Shown here in pieces: positions 20,927 through 31,092 of a stretch of 64,000 bases of DNA. The position numbers were made by a program, and so were the translations under genes. The DNA comes from Sarcocystis neurona (taxonomy: Eukaryota; Apicomplexa; Conoidasida; Eucoccidiorida; Sarcocystidae), in NCBI GenBank assembly GCA_000727475.1, contig KL647311.1:1137903-1201902 (forward strand), in the 5' to 3' direction. Numbering within the stretch: position 1 is the stretch's first letter; each line of letters starts with the position of its first letter. The notes below the pieces were generated by a model. The model worked only from the letters and a program-made list of their open reading frames with translations, searched no databases and was not told the DNA's origin.

Positions 20927-22227
20927 TCGTTGATAGCCTGCAGCTGTCAGCAAGAGGAGCGGCAATGACGACGTCAAGCCCAGGCGCAGCAGCTGTGCGG
21001 AAGGCAGCAGGATCAGCAGAGACAGAAGGAAGAGGATGGAGAGGAGAAGCGGCAGCAACGCAGGGGGAAAAGGAGGCCACATGCAACGAGACGCAAATCG
21101 AGCGGCTGGACACTCTGCTGCGGCTGCAGGTGACAGATACAGACTACGTGGGGGCAGATAGCCCGTCCGTCGTCCTTCCTCCTTGTCTAGCCGCGGCGGC
21201 CCACCCGCGCCTTTGCAGTAATAGACAGCCGCACCAGCAGCAGCGACAGCCGCAGCAGCAAAAACCACCGCAGCAACAGGAGCAACAGCAGCAGCAGCAC
21301 GTGAGGGAGCAACAGCAGGAAGGAGTGGAGAGGAAGAAGGAGTGCATGCGGCTCGAATCTGTTTTATTTGAGGGAAATACTGTAAGTGGAAAGCGGCTGC
21401 AGCGCTGCCGCTGGCAGTTCACGCGCATGCAGCCCTTGCACAGCTGCTCACCAGCGCTTCCAACATTTGGAAGTAGCAGCAAGGAGTGGGGTGCAGAGAA
21501 GCAGAAGCAGCAGCAGGCGATGCTGCAGCAGCAGCAACAGGAACTCAGGAAGAAGCTGCAGCAACTGACGCAGCAGCAGCAGCAACTGACGCAGCAACAG
21601 CAGCAACTGATGCAGCAGCAGCAGCAACTGATGCAGCCGCAACAACACTCACAGCAGTGGTTGATGCTGCAGCAGCAGCAGCAGAACGTCGAGCAACAGC
21701 TGCAGCAGGTCTTGCAGCAGCAGCGTGCCGTCGAAGGAGCTTCCCCACAACAGCTGCTGCAGCACCATATGGATGCGCTACAGGAGGAGGCTCTGGAACA
21801 GCAGCCGCAGTTGCTGCTGCGATGGACTGCGGCAACCACGCATGCGCTGCTGCTGCCGTGGAACTCGCCTGCTGCTCATGCCGCCGCTGTGTTGCCTCAC
21901 TCGAAGAAGAAGATGAAACAGCAGCAGCGGCAGCAGAAGCGTTTCCGTCAGGCGTCTTTGCATCAAGACCCATCTCCTGTGCAACAGCTGCAGCAGCAGA
22001 TCCCTCATCATCAGTCTGCTGAGCCGCAGCAGCTGCAGCGGGAAGAGTTTCTTCTCTCGCAGCAGCAGCAGCCTGCGGTGCAGCAGCCCCGGCAGCAACT
22101 TGAGGAAGAGGAGAAGGAAGAGGAAGAAAAAGAAGAAGAGGAAGAGGAGGACAAAGAAGAAGAAGAACGGATTCAGGTTCCTCCTTTCCTTCCGAAGCTT
22201 CTAAGGAACTCTTCAACTGCCTCGTAA
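20893..22227 (+). CDS. Continuation of the large gene in another frame
   Basis: Frame 1 is open through the CAG run before 20893 and on to TAA at 22225-22227. It includes non-repetitive coding-like segments (GGRVVVVDSLQL, TQIERLDTLLRLQVTDTDYV, then VLFEGNT and CRWQFTRMQPLH), 24-bp units coding LTQQQQQ at about 21555-21650, and an acidic Glu/Lys C-terminus (about 22090-22170) ending LLRNSSTAS. Since frame 2 is convincing up to about 20690 and frame 1 is convincing after 20890, the switch falls in the CAG tract. It may be a repeat-length assembly error, a true frameshift, or a splice (AAG|GTGGGC at 20911 is a possible donor). A strong internal donor ACT|GTAAGT at 21381 could make the C-terminus alternative. 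Confidence 0.55.
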   Translation: MAASQEGGRVVVVDSLQLSARGAAMTTSSPGAAAVRKAAGSAETEGRGWRGEAAATQGEKEATCNETQIERLDTLLRLQVTDTDYVGADSPSVVLPPCLAAAAHPRLCSNRQPHQQQRQPQQQKPPQQQEQQQQQHVREQQQEGVERKKECMRLESVLFEGNTVSGKRLQRCRWQFTRMQPLHSCSPALPTFGSSSKEWGAEKQKQQQAMLQQQQQELRKKLQQLTQQQQQLTQQQQQLMQQQQQLMQPQQHSQQWLMLQQQQQNVEQQLQQVLQQQRAVEGASPQQLLQHHMDALQEEALEQQPQLLLRWTAATTHALLLPWNSPAAHAAAVLPHSKKKMKQQQRQQKRFRQASLHQDPSPVQQLQQQIPHHQSAEPQQLQREEFLLSQQQQPAVQQPRQQLEEEEKEEEEKEEEEEEDKEEEERIQVPPFLPKLLRNSSTAS

Positions 22228-22230
22228 GAG

Positions 22231-23150
22231 GAGCAGCAGATCTACACAATGTGCACTTTTCTATCCTTTACTGGCCGCACCTGTATACACACGCGTGCAC
22301 ATCTATGTATATATATACATATGCAGGGAGAGAAACAGAGAAATATATACATACATGAAAGAGAGAGGAAGAGCGAAATATATATGAAAGGAGAGAGAGA
22401 GAGACGCATATATATATATATATGTGTGTATGTGCATGTGTGTATAGGCACGTATGTGTCGACGCATGTACGTGTGTGTGTATGTGTCTGCAGGCACGTA
22501 TCTTCACGCAGATTCTGTGACTCCATACGACATATATTTGTCTCTGTTACTGCTGTCTCCTACATTCCTTGTAATGTACGTGCAGACACCGTAGCTATGA
22601 ATGTGTGTTCTTCTTCAATATGAGACGCGGTGGATATACACTGTTCGGTGTTGCCCCTGTGTATTTGAATGTGTGCATGCGTATATGGCGATCTACATAC
22701 GACTGTCTCTCTCTTCAGGATGTGTACACGTGTATATATCCAAAAGGGCAGGTAAACGTAGAAGAAATTGCTTGAGGCGACGAGTGTCTACGACCACATA
22801 AGAGAATGTACATGTATGTATATCTGCACGTTTAGAGACCATTTGCCCTCTTTCGGTCTTCCCTCCTTCTGAATATCTATGTCTACTCGCATATATTTGT
22901 ATATCCGCGTTCATCTGTTTATCTATCGAGGAAATCTATCTATTGTATCTTTACCTATGTTTCTCTGTACATCTACCTACGCGGTCTATACTGATATGTG
23001 TACTTAGGCAGAGAGAGGGAGTGTGTGTGGGTGTGTGTGTGAGGTAGAGAGACATATAGATAGGTAGCTGGATAGGTAGATGTATAGATATGGGCATGCA
23101 CATGTAGTTGTACAGATATATAGATATAGATGTGCGTAGTAGATGTAGAT
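22231..23150. repeat. TA/GA/TG microsatellite stretch
   Basis: After the stop at 22227 the sequence turns AT-rich, with (TA)n, (GA)n and (TG)n runs and stacks of ATG/TGT. No coding signal was seen. It is either 3' flank of the large gene or an intron leading to the candidate block at 23.29 kb. Confidence 0.6.
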
Positions 23151-23291
23151 GTACATATGTATGTGTAGCTGTTGGTTCTACCGCTGTTGTTGCTGTTGCT
23201 GTTGCCCTTGCTGTTGTTGCTGCTGTTGCTACTGCTGCCATTCGTACTGCTACTGTTGCTGCTGGCAGTGCTGCTACTGCTGTTGCTACAG

Positions 23292-23810
23292 TTGTTGCTG
23301 TTCCTGCCGCTCTGCTTTCGCCGACGGGATGGTGGCAGACGTGCCTGTCTGCTGGCGAAGTGCTGCTGCTTTGTCCCCAGCAGCTTTATTGCGGCATATC
23401 TGTGCCTGTTTGTTCGCGTTCTTCGTGCGGCTGCTGCGCTTCGGCTCTCCCCACGCGCTGCCAGCGGTGCGACGGTGCTGCTGCCGTTACGTGGCTGCCG
23501 CGTTGCAAGTGCGGGATTGCGGACTGCGTTGCTGCTGTTGCTGCAGGTTCCACATGGCTCTGCCGTTCTTCCAGCTGCGTCTCGCAGCCACCTTTCCCCC
23601 TGCGACTGCAGCAGCAGCAGGAGCAGCAGCAGCAGCAGGAGCAGCAGCAGCAGCAGGAGCAGCAGCAGCAGCAGGAGCAGGAGCAGGTTCGACAGCAGCG
23701 GGTTGTCCTCCCGGCGGTTTTGCGCAGGAGCAGGACCTGCAACAGCAGCAGCGGCGTGCGAAGCAGCGGCAGAAGCAGCAGCAGGGCATTTCCATTCTCG
23801 AAGCCTTTGT
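23292..23810 (+). CDS. Candidate coding block, plus strand, frame uncertain
   Basis: An acceptor (GTTGCTACAG) precedes a non-repetitive stretch open in all three plus frames. Frame 1 contains FADGMVADVPVCWRSAAAL and ends QQGISILEAFV near a possible donor at 23812. Frame 3 contains SGATVLLPLRGCRVASAGLR. An 18-bp repeat (GCAGCAGCAGCAGCAGGA, about 4.5 copies) sits at 23608-23687. It may be a downstream exon of the large gene, but the reading frame cannot be chosen from sequence alone. Confidence 0.3.
23608..23687. repeat. 18-bp CAG-type minisatellite
   Basis: Four to five near-perfect copies of an 18-bp unit (five CAG-phase triplets plus GGA). It reads as QQQQQE or AAAAAG depending on the frame. 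Confidence 0.85.
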
Positions 23811-24310
23811 GAGGTGGGGGTTCTCCCTCTCCTTTTCCTCTCTCACTTTCTCACTGCGTCCCCACACTCCCGCGTCGCCCTCCGTTCTTCTGTTCCTCTC
23901 TCGCCCTCTCCGTGTGTGGGGCTGCGGGTGCCGTGTCGAGTCTGCGCGCATGCAGACGCGCCTGTGCGGAGGAACAGGCTTGCAAACGTAGAGACGGGGC
24001 TGCTGCACGACGTTCTCTGCAGGCCGGATGGCGGTGGAGGAGCACGCGCATGCAAGGGAGGCTTTGTTTGTCCTGCTGTTCGGCTGTTCTCCCTACCGCT
24101 GCTGCTGTTGCTGCTCGCCTTGTACTTCCATACGTTCTGAATGCAAGCCCCCCACACACCAGTGTAACAGCACATATAGATATGTATATATACGAAACAT
24201 ATATGTATGTGTTGGTACGTAAATACGTATGTGTTCGTATATGTAGAGGTATTTGTGTGGGTCCGGGCCTGTGTAGGTGCACGTCCACATGTGTATGAGT
24301 GTGTGGGAGT

Positions 24311-24527
24311 CGTTGGTGAGGTGCAGTTCGGGTGTATGTACACCCGGCGGGTGGATACTTGTGAACGTCTACATGCGCCTGGGTGGGTGCTTCGTTGGTG
24401 ACGTGCAGTTCGGGTGTATGTACACCCGGCGGGTGGATACTTGTGAATGTCTACATGCGCCTGGGTGGGTGCTTCGTTGGTGACGTGCAGTTAGGGTGTA
24501 TGTACACCCAGGTGGATACTTGTGAAA
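24311..24527. repeat. 82-bp tandem repeat carrying the GGTGT..ACACC palindrome
   Basis: About 2.6 copies begin at 24311, 24393 and 24475. Each starts CGTTGGTGA and carries GGTGTATGTACACC at 24331, 24413 and 24495, followed by GGTGGATACTTGTGAA. Copies 1 and 2 differ at few positions; copy 3 is truncated and has a short deletion after the palindrome. The unit is not a multiple of three, so it is unlikely to be coding. Confidence 0.9.
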
Positions 24528-24692
24528 GAATTCCCGTGCGTCAGTCAGCGTGCGCCAACTCTCGCGGCACGAGTATGGAGCAGACACTTGCTGCGGCGCA
24601 TGCGTTGTGTATGCGGCCGCTGGGACACGACTTTGGGGAGGGAGGGCACTTGCTGCTGCGCTTGCGTGGTTTGTGGGGTTATTTTGCTGCAG

Positions 24693-25257
24693 CACAGTCC
24701 TGCCGCGTCTCCCGCTGCAAGACGTTCCAAACTTCGCTCGTGTGCTGCAGCAGCTGCTGCAGCAGCGCAGCAGCAACATGAACATCGCACAGACGCAGCA
24801 GCCGTCGCAGCAGCCCAGGAACAGCAACGGCAGCAACAGCAGCACGCGCGATGGTTTGCAGGAGGCGGGGGCGTGGCTGCTGCAGCCGCATATCTCACTG
24901 CTGCTGCACATCGCCTTCCATGCGGCATTGCTGCAGCTGCGTCGACAGCGACTGAGCAGCAGCAGCAGCAGCAGCAACAGCAACAGCCATAACAGCGGCG
25001 CGCGCAGCAGCGGCACCCCCGGCGGCAGTGACCCAGATAGAAGCGTCTGCAATGCTGCAGCAGCGGGCGTGGCAGCAGGATCCGCCGCTTCCTCGCTCCT
25101 GAACGAAGAAGAAGTTCTGCTGACATTTCGGTTTGCGCATGCAGTAGGAGCGAACGCACCTGCTGCGGACGCATGTGCCAACAGCGTGCAGCGCGCCGTC
25201 AGCAACAGCAGCAACACTGCAGGTAACACGGCCAACGGGAACCGCAGCAGCATCACC
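24693..25257 (+). CDS. Candidate coding block, plus strand
   Basis: An acceptor (TTATTTTGCTGCAG) precedes frame-1 sequence with clearly non-repeat islands: LPRLPLQDVPNFARVLQQLL, AWLLQPHISLLLHIAFHAAL and LLNEEEVLLTFRFAHAVGAN. These are separated by Ser/Asn/Gln linkers, and the block ends in Asn/Ser-rich sequence at the TA microsatellite at 25258. The preceding island (24570-24690) reads MEQTLAAAHALCMRPLGHDF in a different frame and could be an earlier exon or a start. No family recognised. Confidence 0.4.
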
Positions 25258-25258
25258 C

Positions 25259-25290
<32 letters not shown>

Positions 25291-26219
25291 ATATGTGTAT
25301 ATACCGTAGCAGCAGCTACTGCAGCGGCGGCGACGTCAAGAGAGTGATAGCAGCAGCACGACAGGAGAAGCTACAGCAGCAGAAACACCCGCGCGACATC
25401 TGGATCAACAAACGCATGCACCACAGCAGCAGCAACAGCGCCAGCAGCACCAGGAGCACCCGCAGCAGAATCATTAACAGCAGGAGCAACCTGCAGCAGG
25501 AACAGCAGTAGCAGGGACCGCAAGAGCAGGAACCGCAGCAGCAGAAGAGTTCCCCGCATGAGATGCTGCGTATACTTCTGGCATGCTGCTGCTGTTGCCA
25601 CTCGTGCTGCTGTTGTTTTCGTGGAAGCAGTGTTGCGAAAGCATGACAATTCTGCTGCTGCGTCTGCTGCTGCATTTGGCCCTGCGCGGTTTCTGCTGCC
25701 GCTTTTTGCTGTAGCACTCGTTTCTCGCGTGGTACTGCTGCTACTCTTGAGTTTCGCTGCTGCTGTCGATCTCTCCACGTCGTCCCTCCCCCATGTCGCA
25801 GTTGCTGTTACCTGTTTGCTGCTGCTGCTGCTCTTATTGCTTCTTGTATTGCAGCAGTTGCTGCTGTTCGCTGCTGTGGCGGCTCCTGCCCGTACGGCCA
25901 CTCTTGCTGTTGCTGCTACTACCCTTCCCGCTGCTGCTCGCACTGCATCGGCTGCTGCTACTTCCCGTGCTGCTGCTGCCCGTCGTGTTGTTGCGGCTGC
26001 AGTTGCTGCGACTCCTGCTGATGCTGCTGCCGATGCTGCTGCGTACCTGTGCGGCTGCTTCCGCTTCTGCGTGGAGACACGTCTGACGTCGGGCGCGCGG
26101 CTGCTGGCAGCCTGGTGCTGTTGCTCTGCTTCTTGCTGCTGCCTGTCCCTGCGTCTCCTCGTCTCTGCTTATCTGTATTGCTGGTGTCACTGCTGCGTAT
26201 GTGGGGTGCTGCTGCTGCA
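25258..26219. repeat. TA microsatellite, then CAG and CTG blocks
   Basis: 25258-25310 is (TA)n. 25310-25540 is CAG-rich and 25560-26200 is CTG-rich on the plus strand. The only islands are short. I see no gene with confidence. Confidence 0.45.
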
Positions 26220-27140
26220 GAGGCCGGCAGCGACAGGGCGTACCGAGCAGCTACAGCCGCAGCAACCGAGAGCTTGTATTTTCGCGCATATTACGCGTCT
26301 GTGGAAGAACAGCAGCATGCTGCTGCTACAGCAGGCGTGCTGCATGCGGGGCTGGCTGCTATCTCTGCGGTGTACAGACAGCTGTTTGACCGCGTGTATG
26401 TCCAGCTGAAGCAGCTGCTGGGGGCGCTTGACGCTCTGCAGTGGGACCTCTCGCCTTTTGCTTCTGCAGCTGCTGCAGCAGGCAGCTCCGCCAGCAGCAG
26501 AGATCACGTATTGAATCAGGTGCTGCAAGCAGCTGCAGCAACCGCTGCTGCAGGAGGAAGAGCAGCAGCAGGTGGTGGTGGTTGCGGTGGCCAACATTCG
26601 CTTGCCTCTCCTCCTGCCTGTCATTCTTCTGCTGCGCTCTTCGACTACTCTACTGCTGCAGCAGGACAGCAGCAACAGGAGGGACAGAACCAACAGCAGC
26701 AGCAGCGACGGCTCCTGCTGCTGCTCGCCATGCCCAAGGCTCCCCTTGTCGGCTGCACGTTCAAGTTTACCGCCGCGCAGTCAGAAAGGCAAGCTTCTCG
26801 CACGTCGGCAGCAGCGCCGCACCTGCAGCAGCGTAGCAGCAATAGCGACAGCACTGCAAAACGGGGAGGTGGCAGTAACACCAGCTGCAGCGGCCACTCG
26901 CGGAGCAGGAGCAACAGCAGCAGCAGCCATTCGTGTAACCGCAGCAGCAACGACTCTTGCACCAGTAACAGCAGCCCCATTATTGTGGCGGCCAGTTTAC
27001 TCGTCGGAGCAGCAGTGTTAGCAACGGCAGCAGCAGCAGAAGTGCTAGCAATGGCAGCAGCAGGACCAGCGCGAGCGGCGGCGGTCCCCCGTGGCGTTGC
27101 TACTCAGAGAGAATATCTGCATCAACTGCGGCAACGATGA
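26220..27140 (+). CDS. Candidate coding block, plus strand
   Basis: An acceptor (GTGCTGCTGCTGCAG) is followed in frame 3 by a helical, non-repetitive peptide containing ESLYFRAYYASVEEQQHAAA, HAGLAAISAVYRQLFDRVYV and QLKQLLGALDALQWDLSPFA, up to DHVLNQ at 26519. After 26554 another frame becomes better (QVVVVAVANIRLPLLLPVIL), with only 34 nt between, too short for an ordinary intron. A frameshift or repeat-length error is therefore possible. The near-palindrome GGTGTACAGACAGC lies at 26370-26383. Function unknown. Confidence 0.35.
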   Translation, partial: EAGSDRAYRAATAAATESLYFRAYYASVEEQQHAAATAGVLHAGLAAISAVYRQLFDRVYVQLKQLLGALDALQWDLSPFASAAAAAGSSASSRDHVLNQVLQAAAATAAAGGRAAAGGGGCGGQHSLASPPACHSSAALFDYSTAAAGQQQQEGQNQQQQQRRLLLLLAMPKAPLVGCTFKFTAAQSERQASRTSAAAPHLQQRSSNSDSTAKRGGGSNTSCSGHSRSRSNSSSSHSCNRSSNDSCTSNSSPIIVAASLLVGAAVLATAAAAEVLAMAAAGPARAAAVPRGVATQREYLHQLRQR

Positions 27141-28257
27141 CCGTCCCTCCCTTCGAAAACCTTTGTCCTGTTTAATATTAGTACCACACACACGTGTACA
27201 GAGACACAGAGAGAGAAAACCAAATAAGAAATATACGGCTTTGGGGGAGTCACCTAATTTAGTCTTCCCGTGTGTTGACGTATATGTCTGCGCACGTCCA
27301 CGTGTACGTATCAGTCTCCCTTGCCCTCTCTATATCTCTTCCTCTCTCTATACATATACATATAAGTGTGATTACGTCTGCGTGGGTTGTCGTACGTATG
27401 TGTCTACACAAATACATTGGAATGTGTGTATATGTATGTGTATGTGACGGCACATGCGTATGCATGTATGTACACGTATGTATATATAGCACGTTGTTCT
27501 TTGCTGTTGCGGAAGCAAACAGAAAAGGAATTTGCTGCTGCACATGCCACATGAGGAAGTCTCGTGTGTGGGGGACGCCTGAAGAGGAAAGGCGAAAGTG
27601 GACACCAAGAGAGAAGAGAAAGGAGAAGACGAAGCAAAGGAAGAAAGCACGGAAAAAGTATCAAACAAGCAGGAAAGACTCGTGAGAGATACAGGCGCGT
27701 CAAGAGATCTACATATATATATATATATATATGTGTATGCCCCTTGCTGCTTCATACGTTTGCATACGTGTCCAGCAGAAGGGAGCAGCTCTACGTGGAC
27801 TGATGCTTCTTCTCACTCCTGTACAGAGTCTACCTGTGTACATACATACACGTATGCACATAGAATACCCATATGAGTATATACATACATTTGAATATAT
27901 ATATATATATACATACCCACATATATCCATATATATATATACAGAGAAGAGATAGACGATTATGTAGGTATATATATATATATATATATTCACCTATATA
28001 TATACACGTGTATATATATGTACAGAGATGCCGGTAGATGAATACTAAAGGACTTTTGAAGGGTGCATGTGTCTCTGTGTTTATCCGCCTGCAGTTCACA
28101 TTTATATATTAATTAGTAGATGGGAAGAGAGACAGAAAGAAAGAAGGAAGGAAACGAAGGGTAGAAAGCGGGTACCCAAATGCGGAAGATTCGAGGATAA
28201 AATTATCTTCGACAAGATACTCTTCTGCGTAGCTGCTGCGCTTGTGATGTGCTGCAG
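27141..28257. repeat. TA/TG microsatellite and A-rich island
   Basis: Mostly (TA)n and TATG/TGTA runs, with a purine-rich island at 27560-27700. The segment ends at an acceptor before 28258. No coding sequence supported. Confidence 0.5.
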
Positions 28258-28750
28258 CTATGCGATGGACTTTTTATTCGGTCGCCTGCTGCCGCTGCAT
28301 GCGAAGACGCCCACAGGCGATCGCTGGCAATATTCGCTCCCTTCCTTCCTGCATCTGCTGCCTCCTGCTCTCCCCACCTCCACCTCACGCACATCAGCAG
28401 CAGCAGACGCTGCAATAGCAGCCTCAGGGACAAGGGCAGCACCTGCAGCGGCCCGAGCAGCACCAGCAGCAGGCGTGCCAACTGCAGCAGCGGCAGCAGG
28501 AGTGTCGGCAGAAGCAGCAAAGAGAGTCGATAGGCCGGTGCAACTGTTTTGGTTGTCTGCTGCTGCAGCAGCCGCAGGTGCAGATGCTTTTACGTCAGCG
28601 GCAGCGACGGGAGCTGGAGGGGACGCAGCCGTGGGGCATCCGTTTCTGCTGTACAGACACTTCAAAGCGTCTCTGCGAATTCATCCCTTTCCTCCTCCGC
28701 AGGTGTCTCGGATTGACTTCAGCGGCATCCGTCTCCCCACACTGCTGCAG
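28258..28750 (+). CDS. Candidate exon, plus strand
   Basis: Acceptor GATGTGCTGCAG; donor ACACTGCTGCAG|GTGCGC. The 493-nt exon (1+164 codons) begins YAMDFLFGRLLPLHAKTPTG, then RWQYSLPSFLHLLPPALP. An Ala-rich linker leads to RPVQLFWLS, GHPFLLYRHFKASLRIHPFP and RIDFSGIRLPTLLQ. The ordered ends around a low-complexity middle look genuine. The downstream phase (0) fits the next candidate at 30669. Family not recognised. Confidence 0.45.
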
Positions 28751-29940
28751 GTGCGCCGCTACTCTTAAACGCTGCAACTACGTCTCCTTTGCTGCTGCTG
28801 TTGCTTTGGTCCCACTGCTACTGCGGCTGCTGCTTCTGCTTCTTTGCCGCCGCTGCAGCTGCTTCTGCGTTCTTGCTGCTCGTGCTGCTTATGCTGCTGG
28901 TATCGCTGCTCCTGTCGTGTCGGCTGCTGCTATTGTTGCTTCGGGTGCTGTTCCCCTTGCTTACGCTGCTGCTGTTGCTCCCCTGAGGGCCGGCGCGACG
29001 GGGCAACAAGTGCTGCTGCCGTCACTGCTGCCGTTGCATTACCGTCTGGCCAGGCTGTTGCCGTTGCGGCTTACGAGGCACTGCTGTGACTGCCTTGCGT
29101 GGCGCACTCTTTTTAGCTGCAGTCGTCCCTCGTACATTCTGATCGACCTGCTCCTGCTGCAGCACCTGCTGCTGTTGTTGCGTTCCCTGTGCTTCTGCTG
29201 TTGCTGTTGCCGCGTTACCCGTGGTGCTGCTGTTGCTGTCGCCGCGCTGCATGTGCTCTTGCTGTTGCTGCTGCTGTTGCTGTGGGGTGGGATGCGGTGC
29301 AGGACCTGCAGCGACGCGGGTGTCTGGTATCAACGACAACGTTGAAGCAGCAAGTTGAGAAAGCATCGCAGCAGCACCACTTGTCAATCTCGTATAGCCT
29401 TGCGGTATGCTTCCTTCTCGTCCCTGTTCTGCTTCTGCTCCTGCGTCTCGCCTGTCCTGCTTCCCTTGCTGCACTCACTACTGGCTCGGAGGCTGCTGCT
29501 GACTGGCCTCCAGACTCTTGTGCTGCCTCTGCCACCGCCGTTCTTGCAGCTGTTGTCTGAAATTGCTGTTGCTCTCTGAAGTGCCGCTGCTGTATGAACT
29601 CCTGCTGCGACGATGCCGCGCCGCCTCTCCCTCTGCTGCCTGGCTTCCGACTCGGCTGCTGTTGTCTGGCTCTTCCTTAGACTGCTGCTGCTGGCTGCGC
29701 AGGTGCTGGTGGTGATTCTACTGCTGTACGCGGCTTACGCGACGTTGAACTACTGCCGGTGCGGCTGCTGCTGCTGCTGTGTCTCTCGCTCGCTTCTGCT
29801 GCTGATGCTGCAGTTGTTACACTGGCTGCTGCTGTTAATGTTGCTGCTGCTCCTGGTTATCTGCCGTATACCTGCCGCAGCGCGTGCTGCTGCTGCCCCT
29901 GCTGCTGTTGGCTCGGCTGTTGCTGCTTGACCTACGAAGA
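28751..29940. repeat. CTG-rich block
   Basis: Imperfect CTG repeats on the plus strand with islands near 29080-29130 and 29300-29480. The antisense strand of 29022-29474 can be read as a Gln/Ala-rich 150-codon frame starting MQQGKQDRRDAGAEAEQGRE, but it has no supporting splice or family evidence. I regard the block as intronic or non-coding by default. Confidence 0.4.
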
Positions 29941-30340
29941 CGAGCAGCTGCTGCTATACACCTGTTGCTTATGTGCCCGGAGCGAGTCTGCTAGCTACTG
30001 CTGTTACATTCGGCCGCTGTTGCTGCCGCTCTTCCTCAGGAATGTATATAAATATATATGCGTAGAGACATATAGAGAGAAAGAGAGGTATACGTGGAGG
30101 CTTGTCTTTCTAATCCCACGTATATATATATATGAAGGAAAGGACAGGAGGAGTGTGGAGACAGGGCAATTGTTTTTAGGTCCCTACGTGCATCTGTAGG
30201 TACACGCGTGTGTGTGTGTGTGTCTGTGCATGCGCCTCTGCATGCGCGTGTCTGCCTCTGCGTGTGTCTCCACTTGTTAGCTGAGGAGGGAGACGGAGAC
30301 GGGACGACACAGAGCGAGACACAGGACAGCAGCAGGGCCA

Positions 30341-30496
30341 GAGACAGACGCAGATATATACGTGGATAGGGAGACATATACAGACATATACACAGGAAGA
30401 CAGGGGGGCAGCCATATAGAGACAGACGCAGATATATACGTGGATAGGGAGACATATACAGGCATATACACAGGAAGACAGGGGGATTGCCAGAGA
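30341..30496. repeat. 78-bp tandem duplication
   Basis: Two copies, starting at 30341 and 30419, of a GACAGACGCAGATATATACG-containing unit that ends in CAGGAAGACAGGGGG. They lie in a GA/TA-rich purine stretch (30040-30620) with no coding signal. Confidence 0.85.
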
Positions 30497-30668
30497 AACG
30501 CAGATAGACAGCGATATAGACGGAAAGACGGGAGACGGCCATACGCAGGGAGACGTGGACAGAGAGACGGAGACGGGCAGGTCGAGGGAGATGGAGAGAC
30601 GGATGCAGATGTGTTGCTGTTGAGTCGGGGGACTGTGTGTGTTTATTGCTGCGCTTCTGTTTTCGCAG

Positions 30669-30795
30669 GCTTCCGTCGCGTTATTTTGTGGACTCGCCGA
30701 TTTCGACGGTCTTGCGCGAGGCCTTGAGACACTGCACGGCGCGGTGTACGTACACCCCCCTTCTTCACGCCTGCGTCTCCTCCTCACTTTTCTGC
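30669..30795 (+). CDS. Candidate exon, plus strand
   Basis: Acceptor GCGCTTCTGTTTTCGCAG. In phase 0 (compatible with the exon ending at 28750) it reads ASVALFCGLADFDGLARGLE, then TLHGAVYVHPPSSRLRLLL. The exact 3' end is unclear (CTAT|GTAGAG near 30806 is a possible donor). A second frame is also plausible (LPSRYFVDSPISTVLREALR). A perfect GGTGTACGTACACC palindrome lies inside at 30743-30756. Confidence 0.3.
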
Positions 30796-31092
30796 CGTTT
30801 CTATGTAGAGATATATGCGGATATGTATACTTGTGGATATATACGCGCATGCACACCCCTACACTCGAACATTCTGTTTGTCTGTCTTTCCGTCTCCCTC
30901 TGTATACGTCTTTTTGTGTGTTTTCGTCGGTTCCTGCGCGTGTGTGGGATAATCGAGGAAGGGTCTTCATGAATTCCTGCAGGGCGGAAGTAACACGCTG
31001 ACCGGCCACATTGTGTGTATGAACATCTGCGCATAAATGTCGACACTTCCAAACATTTGCAGTTCTTTTTGTCTTGTGTGCTTCTCCTACCG

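Noticed and set aside
4360..22227. Naming the giant gene VPS13/chorein
   Set aside because: Some islands have the strand-loop-strand look of bridge-like lipid-transfer proteins, but no N-terminal chorein segment or C-terminal signature could be found between the divergent minus-strand exon and 22 kb.
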